From the NCBI RefSeq assembly GCF_001434135.1, contig NZ_AZEB01000012.1:1-64000 (forward strand): a stretch of DNA of 64,000 nucleotides. Direction: 5' to 3'. The notes under the pieces were generated by a model. The model was given only the letters and a program-made list of their open reading frames with translations, did not search any database and was not told the DNA's origin. The position numbers were made by a program, and so were the translations under genes. How positions within the stretch are numbered: position 1 is the first letter of the stretch; each line of letters starts with the position of its first letter. Source of the stretch: Lentilactobacillus kisonensis DSM 19906 = JCM 15041 (GTDB taxonomy: Bacteria; Bacillota; Bacilli; Lactobacillales; Lactobacillaceae). Of this stretch, positions 8,111 to 16,657 are shown in pieces.

Positions 8111-8978
8111 GAAAGAAAAAAATGTATTTCATGTTAATGGGTTTATTGGCTTGATTTGTGTAGTTCTATTACTCATTTTAGGTGGTTATTTATTGTGGAA
8201 TGGTAGCCAAAGCAATTCGATAGTTTCTATTATCCTAGGTAGTGTGATTATCATTCTTGATTTGTTGTTTGCTAGTTCGCTGACAATCGTGCAACCCAAT
8301 GAAGCTAAGGTGTTGACATTTTTTGGCCGCTATATTGGGACAATTCGAACTTCTGGCTTGTTCATGACCGTGCCACTCACAGGTAAGCAAACCATTTCTC
8401 TGCGGGTTAGAAACTTTAATAGCTCGATTATCAAAGTTAATGATTCAAAGGGAAACCCGGTGGAAATTGCGGCGGTTATTGTGTATCGAGTGGTTGATTC
8501 TGCTAAGGCAATTTTTAGCGTTGAGGATTACGAACAGTTCGTAGAGATTCAAAGTGAGTCGGCCATTAGACATATTGCAAGTCAGTATCCTTATGATAGC
8601 TTTGATGAGAATACTGACAAGTTAACCCTTCGAGGTAATTCTACCGAAGTATCTAAAGCCCTTCAGAAGGAATTGCAGGAGCGATTAGATGTCGCCGGTC
8701 TGGAAATTATTGAAACCAGGTTAACCCATTTGGCTTACGCAACGGAAATTGCCAATGCAATGCTGCAACGACAACAGGCAACGGCCATTTTGTCGGCAAG
8801 AAAGATTATTGTACAGGGGGCTGTTGCAATTTCGGAAGATGCGGTTGCTCAGCTTCAACATGACTTGGGTTCGACGATTACGGATGAAAAGCGAATGCAA
8901 ATGATCAATAACGTGCTAGTTTCGATTATTACCGACCGGGGAACTCAGAATGTGATTAATACGGATAATCTAGAATGA
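8109..8978 (+). CDS. SPFH (stomatin/prohibitin-like) membrane protein
   Basis: A 289-residue protein with two N-terminal membrane segments (about residues 12-30 and 38-58), then an SPFH/Band 7 domain that starts near VQPNEAKVLTFFGRYIGTIR. A helical region rich in Ala and Gln follows (MLQRQQATAILSARKIIVQGAV). SPFH proteins scaffold membrane microdomains or regulate proteases. The TTG start sits in the T tract of the metQ terminator with GGGGG upstream. No in-frame ATG lies nearby, and KEKNVFHVNGF is a normal N-terminus for lactobacillar homologues. Confidence 0.85.
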   Translation: MKEKNVFHVNGFIGLICVVLLLILGGYLLWNGSQSNSIVSIILGSVIIILDLLFASSLTIVQPNEAKVLTFFGRYIGTIRTSGLFMTVPLTGKQTISLRVRNFNSSIIKVNDSKGNPVEIAAVIVYRVVDSAKAIFSVEDYEQFVEIQSESAIRHIASQYPYDSFDENTDKLTLRGNSTEVSKALQKELQERLDVAGLEIIETRLTHLAYATEIANAMLQRQQATAILSARKIIVQGAVAISEDAVAQLQHDLGSTITDEKRMQMINNVLVSIITDRGTQNVINTDNLE

Positions 8979-9001
8979 AACGGTCATGTACTAACATTTT
9001 T

Positions 9002-9062
9002 ATATCGAGTGTTTATCGTCAAGACATTAGTTGATTTTGGCGACAGACGCTCGATATTTTTT
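9002..9062 (+). terminator. intrinsic terminator after the SPFH gene
   Basis: ATATCGAGTG near 9002 pairs with CGCTCGATAT near 9047-9057, with an inner TCGTC/GGCGA pairing, followed by T residues to 9062. Only faint pairing is needed beyond the ten outer pairs. Confidence 0.8.
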
Positions 9063-9071
9063 GCGTAGAGG

Positions 9072-9120
9072 TTGACATTTTGGAGTGCCACATATATAGT
9101 TAGTTACACAAGTAATTAAC
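9072..9120 (+). promoter_or_regulatory. promoter with overlapping candidate operator for the GntR regulator
   Basis: TTGACA at 9072-9077, a 17 bp spacer and TATAGT at 9095-9100 form a near-consensus promoter. Overlapping the -10 and start point is an inverted repeat, GTTAGTTAC (9099-9107), four bases, GTAATTAAC (9112-9120), with one mismatch. An operator at this place would block initiation. YtrA-type GntR repressors commonly autoregulate their ABC operons, so the regulator at 11772 is the likely ligand-free binder (inference). Confidence 0.7.
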
Positions 9121-9138
9121 CGATGCAGGAGGCATTAT

Positions 9139-9891
9139 ATGACAGCTGAAATTGTTCGCACAAATAATTTGCATAAAACCTATGATCAAAACGGTGCTAA
9201 ACCTTATGAGGCGCTTAAAGGAATTACATTTTCTGTCCAACAGGGTGAATTTGTAGGCATCATGGGGGCTTCTGGTTCTGGTAAAACGACATTATTGAAC
9301 ATTATGGCAACGCTAGACCAACCAACCAGTGGGTCCGTTGAAATTGACGGGAAAGATGTTACTCATTTAACGCCTAACCAAATGTCAGATTTTCGTTCGG
9401 AAAAATTAGGATTCATTTTTCAAGATTTTAATTTACTAGAAACGCTCACTGCGCAAGAAAATATTGCTTTACCGCTTTCGCTTCAGAACAAAAAAGCAGC
9501 TGAAACTAAACGGGCAGTGGTCGCTGCTGCTAAAAAGCTAGGGATTGATGAATTATTAACCAAATATCCAACCCAATTATCAGGCGGTCAAAAGCAACGG
9601 GTGGCCGCTGCCAGGGCGTTAGTTGCCAATCCCTCGATTATTTTTGGTGACGAGCCAACTGGGGCACTTGATTCAACAAATGCCCGCGAGCTTCTTGATA
9701 CTTTAACGAGCATTAACCAACAAGGCGTATCAATTTTATTGGTAACCCATGATCCGTTTTCTGCGAGTTTCTGTAAGCGGATCTTATTCATCAAGGATGG
9801 TAAAATTGGCGATGAAATTAAGGCTGACGGCAAGAGTCGAAATGAATTTTATCAACAGATTCTGGAAAAGCTGGGTACCTTTGAGCAATAG
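9139..9891 (+). CDS. BceA-type peptide-antibiotic ABC transporter ATPase
   Basis: A 250-residue ABC ATPase. It shows Walker A GASGSGKTT, FIFQDFNLLETLT, signature LSGGQKQRVAAARAL, Walker B IIFGDEPTGALD and LLVTHD. These match the MacB/LolD/BceA group. The next gene is a BceB-type permease, 18 bp downstream. Such pairs give resistance to cell-wall-active peptides, or sense them. No histidine kinase or response regulator is next to it, unlike the classic BceRS-AB systems. Confidence 0.85.
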   Translation: MTAEIVRTNNLHKTYDQNGAKPYEALKGITFSVQQGEFVGIMGASGSGKTTLLNIMATLDQPTSGSVEIDGKDVTHLTPNQMSDFRSEKLGFIFQDFNLLETLTAQENIALPLSLQNKKAAETKRAVVAAAKKLGIDELLTKYPTQLSGGQKQRVAAARALVANPSIIFGDEPTGALDSTNARELLDTLTSINQQGVSILLVTHDPFSASFCKRILFIKDGKIGDEIKADGKSRNEFYQQILEKLGTFEQ

Positions 9892-9909
9892 TTATCTAAG
9901 GAGTATAAT

Positions 9910-11739
9910 ATGTTATTTAAAATTTCGTTATCTGGCGTTAAGTCTCGCTGGAAGGATTATCTCGTCCTTTTTTCCGGGATGATGATTACAACCGCTATTT
10001 TCTACATGTTTGAAACAATTTCAACTAATGATAAGTTCACGACAAATAGTCCGGTCGGTCAAAATGCTAAGGTTGTATTTATCTTTGGCTCAATCTTGTT
10101 GGCAATTATTACCTTAGTCTATGTGTTTTATGCCAATAACTTTCTCATGAGTATGAGGAAGCATGACTATGGTTTGTTTATGATGTTAGGTGCTAAGTCA
10201 AAGGTGATCAGCAGGCTTATTATCCTTGAGACTTTAGTAATTGGTTTAGCTTCTACCGCTGTTGGGATTGTGATTGGTGTGGGGGTTACCAAGGGACTTA
10301 GTGGTTTGCTAAGTAATCAAATCCACGTCTCGTTGACGAACTTTTCGGCTTTTTATATGCCAGCAGTTTGGACCACTGTCATTTTGTTCCTAGTTTTGTT
10401 TGTAATCGCCGGTCTAGTGAATGCCCGCACCTTCTTTAAAACGTCAGCGCTTAATTTACTTCGTTCTAATCAAGAAAGCGATTGGAAAGATCCGAAGAAG
10501 CGGACACTTTGGATTCAGGCAATTTTGGGGCTGGTGCTGCTAGCAGCAGGATATTATGCAATGTATGACATTAATAAGCTGTTACTGATGGCAATTCCAA
10601 TTGCGTTGGTCACAATTATCCTCGGAACTTATTTTGTATTCAATTCCTTCTTTGTGATGATACTTGAGGCTGTTCAACGTTCAAGTATCAGCTTCAAAGG
10701 CCTTAATAACTTTACGGTTTCCCAGTTGAAATTTCGAATTAGAGATTATACCAGGATCCTGTCAGTGGTTTCGTTGCTGTTCGCCTTAGCTTTAGGGGCA
10801 ATTACCGTTGGGATTGGGTTTCAACGAATGGTGCCAATGATGGCTAATGGTAATAATGCCTACGCAGTTGGGATTACCAATCCATCATCGAAAATGAAAT
10901 CGTTAGTAAGTGGTATTAACAATAAGAACCAAGTTACGTATCAACAGAAAGTGAATTCACAGACTAAAACAATTTATTATCGATCTAGTCAATTCAAGAA
11001 TCAGCCGTTCAAATATGCGCATTTTACAAATCGGACCCAACTGAAGTCTCAAGTTAATGATGCACAATTGAGTCAGCTTAAAGACCAAACGTCCGAAGCC
11101 TATGCAGGATTGAATAATGTACAATCACCATTGACCAGAAATCTACGAATTAAATTCGTTTCTAATGTAGCCTTTAATCAAATTCGCTCAAAAACGAATA
11201 CCTTACTATTAGTTCGGGTAACGAATATGGATGCTGCTGCTCAAACACTATCCAAGATAGTCAATCTGCAGACAAGACAATATGGCAAGAAAGTGAGTGA
11301 AGGGCTTGGTATTGGTGGCTCTTATGTCACCTATCAGCTACTAAAGGGTGTCTTTGGCAGCCTTGAATTTATGGGAATTTTCCTTGGAATCGCGTTTCTT
11401 GCGATGTTGGCGAGTTGCTTGATGTTTAAAATCTTAAGTGGGGCTGCTAATGATCAGACAAGATTTGAAATGCTCAATAAGATTGGGGCAAGAAAGTCAG
11501 TCCTCAATCGGTCAATATTAATTCAAATTCTGGGTCTGTTTTTGCTGCCAGCTGTTTTGGGGATTATTGACGTTGCCTTTGGGCTGCAGATGTTCGTCAA
11601 AGCCAATCTCCTTCATAATGCCTACCAAACATTTGGCTGGTCGGCGCTAGGATTTAGTGTTCTCTACTTAATCTATTATGGTATGACGGTCATTATCTAT
11701 AGCAAAATTGTGGTACCCAAGACGCGGATGGAGAAATAA
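9910..11739 (+). CDS. BceB-type FtsX-domain permease
   Basis: A 609-residue membrane protein with about ten segments in a 4+6 layout. Two FtsX-like modules (about residues 60-180 and 500-600) flank a large extracellular region at about 310-480. This layout is typical of BceB permeases, which bind wall-active peptides or lipid-II complexes. The motif MRKHDYGLFMMLGAKSK resembles the YGLF-MLGA element of the family. It partners the upstream ATPase. Its substrate cannot be read from the sequence. Confidence 0.85.
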   Translation: MLFKISLSGVKSRWKDYLVLFSGMMITTAIFYMFETISTNDKFTTNSPVGQNAKVVFIFGSILLAIITLVYVFYANNFLMSMRKHDYGLFMMLGAKSKVISRLIILETLVIGLASTAVGIVIGVGVTKGLSGLLSNQIHVSLTNFSAFYMPAVWTTVILFLVLFVIAGLVNARTFFKTSALNLLRSNQESDWKDPKKRTLWIQAILGLVLLAAGYYAMYDINKLLLMAIPIALVTIILGTYFVFNSFFVMILEAVQRSSISFKGLNNFTVSQLKFRIRDYTRILSVVSLLFALALGAITVGIGFQRMVPMMANGNNAYAVGITNPSSKMKSLVSGINNKNQVTYQQKVNSQTKTIYYRSSQFKNQPFKYAHFTNRTQLKSQVNDAQLSQLKDQTSEAYAGLNNVQSPLTRNLRIKFVSNVAFNQIRSKTNTLLLVRVTNMDAAAQTLSKIVNLQTRQYGKKVSEGLGIGGSYVTYQLLKGVFGSLEFMGIFLGIAFLAMLASCLMFKILSGAANDQTRFEMLNKIGARKSVLNRSILIQILGLFLLPAVLGIIDVAFGLQMFVKANLLHNAYQTFGWSALGFSVLYLIYYGMTVIIYSKIVVPKTRMEK

Positions 11740-11771
11740 CGTGACTAAAAGAAAAGGTAGGATGATGCGGA

Positions 11772-12140
11772 ATGCAATTTGAATTTAATAGTTCAGAGCC
11801 GATTTATCACCAGGTTGCCGAACAGATTGAAGATGCAATTGCTTCCGGTGGGTTTGAAGAAGGCGCACAAATTCCGTCTACAACTGAGATTTCTAAGGAG
11901 TTTCATATTAATCCAGCGACGGTTCTTAAAGGAATGAATATTGCAGTTTCTAAGCAACTAATTGAAAAACGGCGCGGACTAGGAATGTTCGTCAAATCAG
12001 GAGCTAGACAACGAATCCTTGAAGCAAAGCGCGACGGTTTTTTCGATGCGTTTATCGTTAATTTAGTGAGGGAAGCGCGCAATTTGAATATTTCTGAGGA
12101 AGCGTTATTAGACTTAGTAAAGCGAGGTTACAATCAATGA
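11772..12140 (+). CDS. GntR family regulator, YtrA subfamily
   Basis: A 122-residue regulator. The N-terminal winged helix begins EPIYHQVAEQIEDAIASG, with the recognition region IPSTTEISKEFHINPATVLKG. The short C-terminal tail has no large effector domain, which is the YtrA type. Such repressors sit with ABC transporter genes and respond to wall stress. The gene overlaps the following ATPase by 4 bp (ATGA). It probably controls the whole operon through the site at 9099-9120 (inference). Confidence 0.88.
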   Translation: MQFEFNSSEPIYHQVAEQIEDAIASGGFEEGAQIPSTTEISKEFHINPATVLKGMNIAVSKQLIEKRRGLGMFVKSGARQRILEAKRDGFFDAFIVNLVREARNLNISEEALLDLVKRGYNQ

Positions 12141-13015
12141 GTATGCTGGAAGTAAGTCATGTCTCCAAGTCATATGGGTCTAAAAGTGTGATTGCCGATG
12201 TGAATCTAATGTTTGAGGAAAACAAAATTTATGGTTTATTAGGACGTAATGGTGCTGGGAAAAGCTCCCTGTTAAACATTATGACTAATCGAATTTTTGC
12301 GAGTGCTGGTGAAGTTAAAATTGACTCGGAAAGCGTGGCTGATAACGATTCAAAGTTGGGGCTCATGTACCTTATGAGTGAAGTTGACTTGTATCCAAAT
12401 GGATCGAAATTATCCCAAATCGTTTCGGATAGTGAATTGATGTACGGTGGATTTGACCATCAACTGGCTGATAAATTGATTGAAGAATTTGGAATTGATA
12501 TGACCCAAAAATTTGGCAAGCTATCAACCGGTTATAATTCGATTTTTAAATTAATTCTGGCTTTATGCCTACCAGTGAAATTTGTGATTTTAGATGAACC
12601 AGTTTTAGGATTAGATGCTAATCACCGAGAAATCTTTTATTCAGAATTATTAGCTTCCTACAGTGAAAATCCCCGGACGTTTATTTTGGCAACTCACTTG
12701 ATAGAGGAGATCGCGACAATCATCAGCGATGTGATTATTTTAGATCAGGGAAGAATTATTTTAAATCAGCCAGTTGAGGACGTTTTGGCTAGAACCCATT
12801 CAGTTGTTGGACCTAAAAACGATGTTGAGAGCTATACGAAAGGGTTAAACGTGGTGGGACACGATAATATCGGCAATATCCGGGCAAATTATGTCTATGG
12901 TGATTTGGATGACCGCCGGCTTCCTGATACTGTTCAATTGTCAAATTTTGATCTCCAAAAACTCTTTGTATTTCTAACCAATCAGTATGAGGGAGGTAAG
13001 CACCATGAAAACTAG
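12137..13015 (+). CDS. YtrB-like ABC transporter ATPase
   Basis: A 292-residue ATPase. It has Walker A GRNGAGKSS near residue 36 and Walker B VILDEPVLGLD. Its signature reads LSTGYNSIFKLIL instead of the usual LSGGQ, a variant known in the YtrB group encoded beside YtrA-type regulators. After the ATPase core there is a C-terminal extension of about 75 residues. The start overlaps the regulator stop, and its 3' end overlaps the permease start by 11 bp. Confidence 0.85.
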   Translation: MSMLEVSHVSKSYGSKSVIADVNLMFEENKIYGLLGRNGAGKSSLLNIMTNRIFASAGEVKIDSESVADNDSKLGLMYLMSEVDLYPNGSKLSQIVSDSELMYGGFDHQLADKLIEEFGIDMTQKFGKLSTGYNSIFKLILALCLPVKFVILDEPVLGLDANHREIFYSELLASYSENPRTFILATHLIEEIATIISDVIILDQGRIILNQPVEDVLARTHSVVGPKNDVESYTKGLNVVGHDNIGNIRANYVYGDLDDRRLPDTVQLSNFDLQKLFVFLTNQYEGGKHHEN

Positions 13016-13775
13016 GCAGGTGACCAAGTATCTCTTCAAAAAACAACTTCCTCAAATTGGGGTTGTGTATTTAACGTTAATTGCCTTAATTATCATTTTG
13101 CCATTTCTCCTAGCGGCAGTTTCCGGAACGTTATCAAGCTTTTCAATTATTGATCAACTACGTGGCGGATCAGTTTCAGCGGTGTTTGGATTGTATATCT
13201 TTGTGGTTTCAACGTTATCATACGAAAACTTCAAATTTTTAATTCAAAATGGGATTTCTAGAAAAACCTTTTTTGAAGCTCAGCTGACCGTGAATGGGCT
13301 ATTAATTTTGATTGGAAATACCTTCAATTTACTTTACGGTTATTTATTTCTGTCACCCATTACAAATAACGCCTCGTTTAATTTATTTACCCGTGTCTAT
13401 GACAGTTATTTTTCAAATCCGATTTTAAACGGGGTGTTGAATTTTGTAATGAGCGGTCTATTATTAGTAGTTGGCGCGCTCTTGGGAATGGTGATTGGTA
13501 ACTTCTTGACGTTATTCTCAAAGGTTATTCAACGGCTCATTTTGATTATCGGTCCTATTAGTGGGGGGATCGTTTTACTCTTTATTGCCCGCGCGATGAT
13601 TGACCACCGTTTTCAAATGAGTTGGGTCGTTAATTTTGCTAAATTGGTATTAGGCTATCAGGGGGCAACCTCTTATAATCCGTTTGCGTTGATCATTTCG
13701 TTATTGATTTTTGGCGTAATTTTAGCCGGTATCACAAGATTCCTATTTGGTCGAAAACAACTCAAACGTGATTAG
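13005..13775 (+). CDS. ABC-2-like permease partnered with the YtrB-like ATPase
   Basis: A 256-residue protein with about six hydrophobic segments and a positively charged N-terminus (KTRQVTKYLFKKQ). The ATG at 13005 is chosen because GGGAGGT at 12991-12997 fits it; the in-frame ATG 18 bases upstream lies before that site. It is the last gene of the five-gene operon. It resembles membrane subunits found with YtrB ATPases. The transported substrate is unknown. Confidence 0.7.
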   Translation: MKTRQVTKYLFKKQLPQIGVVYLTLIALIIILPFLLAAVSGTLSSFSIIDQLRGGSVSAVFGLYIFVVSTLSYENFKFLIQNGISRKTFFEAQLTVNGLLILIGNTFNLLYGYLFLSPITNNASFNLFTRVYDSYFSNPILNGVLNFVMSGLLLVVGALLGMVIGNFLTLFSKVIQRLILIIGPISGGIVLLFIARAMIDHRFQMSWVVNFAKLVLGYQGATSYNPFALIISLLIFGVILAGITRFLFGRKQLKRD

Positions 13776-13844
13776 CCTTTTACAAGTTTTAAATCAAAAT
13801 ATCGTGAAAATTGGTTAACAAATATATCCGAGTTGGGGTTTCCA

Positions 13845-13853
13845 TGGTATACT
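13845..13853 (+). promoter_or_regulatory. extended -10 promoter of ddl
   Basis: TGG directly precedes TATACT (13848-13853), an extended -10 located 44 bp before the ddl ATG. I see no convincing -35. Confidence 0.55.
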
Positions 13854-13896
13854 TAAGTTTCTGGAAACTACACGAATATACGAATAGGGTGAAATC

Positions 13897-15033
13897 ATGG
13901 CAAAGAACAAGAAACAACATATTGGTTTGATTTTTGGCGGCAATTCTTCAGAACACGACGTCTCCAAACGGTCAGCCCATAATATTTTTGACGCTATGGA
14001 CAAAGATAAATACCAAGTTAGCCTCTTTTTAATGACCAAGAGCGGCTATATTTTGGGTAATAAGGATTCAGCCCGGGTATTCAATGGTGAGCCTGAAGAT
14101 GAGGTCGCTAAGGAAGCATTAGATAGACTCGATCAGAAGAATCCGTTGGCCCCAATTATCAATCTTAGTGAAGTGGCTAATATTGATGTCTTTTTCCCGA
14201 TTATCCATGGTAATCTCGGTGAAGATGGAACCATTCAAGGATTATTACGGCTGCTTCAAAAGCCCTACGTTGGAACAGGTGTTTTGGGATCAGCAATGTC
14301 GTTTGATAAGGACATTACAAAGAAGATTCTTCAATTGGCGGGAGTTACAACGACTCGTTATGAAGTGGTTACGCCAATGACTAGTGAGCAATTTACTTAC
14401 CAACAATTAAGTGATGAACTAGGTGAGACTTTATTTGTAAAACCTGCTAATCAGGGTTCTTCAGTTGGTATCCATAAAGTTGAAAACGAAGAAGATTATC
14501 GCGAAGGTATTAGAGATGCTTTTCGATACGATAGTAAGGTACTAGTTGAAGAGGCAATTGAGGGCCCAGAGGAACTAGAAATTTCGGTTCTAGGGAACCA
14601 TCATCCAATTGTCTCCAAGGTGGGGGCTATTAAGGTTCCTAAGAGTGATGCTTTTTATACCTATGATAATAAATTCGTTGATGCCAGTCACGTGGAATTT
14701 GATGTGCCGGTTGATATCCCAGCTAGTTTGTCAGAAGAAATCACTAAAATGGGATTAGCAACTTATCAAGCACTTGGATTAAAGGGAATGGCAAGAATTG
14801 ATTATTTGGTATCTCAAGATGGAAAGCCATACGTCAGTGAGGTTAATACCTTACCTGGATTCACCAATATTAGCTTATATCCACAATTATTTGCAGCCTC
14901 AGGGATTTCGTATACTGAATTAATTGATCGGCTAATTCAATTAGCAATTGAAGAGTACGAACGCCAAAGCAAAATTTTGTATGATTTTAAACCGCTAGAT
15001 CCAAAAGATCAGGTTATCGACAATAAAAAGTAG
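13897..15033 (+). CDS. ddl: D-alanine--D-lactate type ligase (Ddl)
   Basis: An ATP-grasp ligase that makes the terminal dipeptide or depsipeptide of the wall precursor. It has 378 residues. GLIFGGNSSEHDVS opens the N-domain; ATP-grasp residues lie in LFVKPANQGSSVGI and LVEEAIEGPEELEISVLG, and metal ligands in VSEVNTLPGF. The omega loop reads FYTYDNKF with phenylalanine at residue 260. D-Ala-D-Ala ligases have tyrosine there; phenylalanine marks the D-Ala-D-Lac ligases of Leuconostoc and many lactobacilli. That predicts intrinsic vancomycin resistance. It forms its own transcription unit. Confidence 0.94.
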   Translation: MAKNKKQHIGLIFGGNSSEHDVSKRSAHNIFDAMDKDKYQVSLFLMTKSGYILGNKDSARVFNGEPEDEVAKEALDRLDQKNPLAPIINLSEVANIDVFFPIIHGNLGEDGTIQGLLRLLQKPYVGTGVLGSAMSFDKDITKKILQLAGVTTTRYEVVTPMTSEQFTYQQLSDELGETLFVKPANQGSSVGIHKVENEEDYREGIRDAFRYDSKVLVEEAIEGPEELEISVLGNHHPIVSKVGAIKVPKSDAFYTYDNKFVDASHVEFDVPVDIPASLSEEITKMGLATYQALGLKGMARIDYLVSQDGKPYVSEVNTLPGFTNISLYPQLFAASGISYTELIDRLIQLAIEEYERQSKILYDFKPLDPKDQVIDNKK

Positions 15034-15047
15034 TTCATAATATAATA

Positions 15048-15096
15048 ACCAAGCTGACCGCTAACGGATGTTCAACCACCACGGTCGGCTTTTTAT
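15048..15096 (+). terminator. intrinsic terminator after ddl
   Basis: AAGCTGACCG pairs with CGGTCGGCTT around a loop of about 22 bases, followed by a T run at 15090-15094. Confidence 0.75.
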
Positions 15097-15109
15097 ATGG
15101 GATGATGAA

Positions 15110-16621
15110 ATGAAAATTAAGCAGCGAGAATTTGTTTTTTTAATCGGCTTTATTTGTCTATTAGCAGTTTTGAGGGCTGTCCAAATAAGCTTTCAAAATG
15201 ACTGGACGTTGGGAATCTCATTGGGGGCTCTTGCTGGCGGGCTGGGCTATTTAATTTATCAGGGGCTTCAAACACGATCTCATCTGAGCTTGATTGGACG
15301 TCCCCAAGCTGCCATTATATTTTGTTTATGTGTTATTTGGATATGTATTCTTTGGTTGCCGTTTGGATTGTTTGGGTTCACAATTTTCATTCAGGCATCG
15401 ATACCACTGTCCGGCTCGGCTTTTACCTGGCTCACGATCAACCGCTATCCGATTATTATCATTTTAGTTGCGATCTATTTGGTACTATTATTCTTAACAC
15501 TCCGGGTACGGAAATTCTTAGCCTATCTATTTTCTGACATGGCAAACAAACCTGGTCGAGCATTGCAATTGGCAATTGCCACTGGCAGTTTGCGGGATGC
15601 TTGGCGTAGCTGTTTACAGTTAGTCTGCATGCTTATTGGCGTTATGGTGACAATTGTGGTTGCCGCTTTTGTTAACGCTGTTGTTCATCAGAATTGGTTA
15701 TTTGTAATTACAAAGGGAATTATTGTTTTTGGGGCATCTTTCGTGAACGTTTGGATGCTGCTTCGGCTTCTTGATATTCCCGTTTCGCTAAGAGTTGACC
15801 GTTGGCATTGGCCGTTATTTGCACTACTATTCGGTTTTTGCATAACTATGTTGATTGGCGGATTGAGTGGGGCCAATGGTAGTGAGCCACGGTCACAGAT
15901 GATCATTGTTCACCGAGGAGTTATCAACCATAACGGTGTTGGGAACACGATTGCGGCACTGGAAAAAAGCAGCCAGGCTCACTTTCCCTATATTGAAATG
16001 GATATTCAAGAAACGAGTGATCATCAGTTTATTTGTGCCCATGATAATGGTGTGAGAATTCCTGGAAAAGGTGTTCAAGAAATTGATACCGTGCCATTGT
16101 CGACTATCCGGAAATATCACCGGGTTGAACTTTTCCGTGATTATTTAAGAGTTGCGAATCGGGTGAAACAGCCATTAATTATTGAGCTAAAGGTAACCAA
16201 TCATTCTGATAAACTGATGGGGACGCGGTTTGCTGATAAATTTAAGGCTGGCTTGACCAAATTGCCACATCGCGTCCATTCAATCGGGTACCCATATCTT
16301 CGACAAATAAAGCAGCAAATTCCGTCTTTAAAAATTGGCTTAGTAACCATGCTTAACGTTGGTGACATTTCGAAACTAAACGTTGATTTTTATACCATGG
16401 AACATTTGACATTGACTAATTATATGCTGAAAGTGATTAAGGGAAGCCATCGACCAGTTTATACTTGGACAGATAACAGCCACCTGGGCATGATACGGTC
16501 TGCAGTAATGGGCGTTGACGGTCAAGTTACTGGTCAAGCAAAGAAATTAGCATCTCTCAAGATTAATTTAAATCGGGATCGATGGGTCCTGTTATTAAAC
16601 TTTTTAAAGGATTACCTTTAA
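15110..16621 (+). CDS. membrane glycerophosphodiester phosphodiesterase
   Basis: A 503-residue protein with two parts. About residues 1-245 form a membrane domain with six or more segments, as in the GPDPase_memb family. About residues 248-500 form a GDPD catalytic barrel. Catalytic elements are IIVHRG (first histidine), YIEMDIQET (acidic metal ligands) and FICAHDN (second histidine). It probably hydrolyses glycerophosphodiesters or wall-linked polyglycerol phosphate outside the cell. The start is taken at 15110 because the in-frame ATG at 15068 lies inside the ddl terminator. Confidence 0.85.
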   Translation: MKIKQREFVFLIGFICLLAVLRAVQISFQNDWTLGISLGALAGGLGYLIYQGLQTRSHLSLIGRPQAAIIFCLCVIWICILWLPFGLFGFTIFIQASIPLSGSAFTWLTINRYPIIIILVAIYLVLLFLTLRVRKFLAYLFSDMANKPGRALQLAIATGSLRDAWRSCLQLVCMLIGVMVTIVVAAFVNAVVHQNWLFVITKGIIVFGASFVNVWMLLRLLDIPVSLRVDRWHWPLFALLFGFCITMLIGGLSGANGSEPRSQMIIVHRGVINHNGVGNTIAALEKSSQAHFPYIEMDIQETSDHQFICAHDNGVRIPGKGVQEIDTVPLSTIRKYHRVELFRDYLRVANRVKQPLIIELKVTNHSDKLMGTRFADKFKAGLTKLPHRVHSIGYPYLRQIKQQIPSLKIGLVTMLNVGDISKLNVDFYTMEHLTLTNYMLKVIKGSHRPVYTWTDNSHLGMIRSAVMGVDGQVTGQAKKLASLKINLNRDRWVLLLNFLKDYL

Positions 16622-16657
16622 ATTTTCGTATTTCCTTATTAGGAGGTGCGAATTAAT

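Noticed and set aside
12987-13004. ATG upstream of the YtrB-partner permease start
   Set aside because: It precedes the GGGAGGT site that serves the ATG at 13005.
15068-15109. Upstream ATG of the glycerophosphodiesterase
   Set aside because: These codons are the ddl terminator hairpin; the ATG at 15110 has a better ribosome binding site and gives a normal membrane N-terminus.
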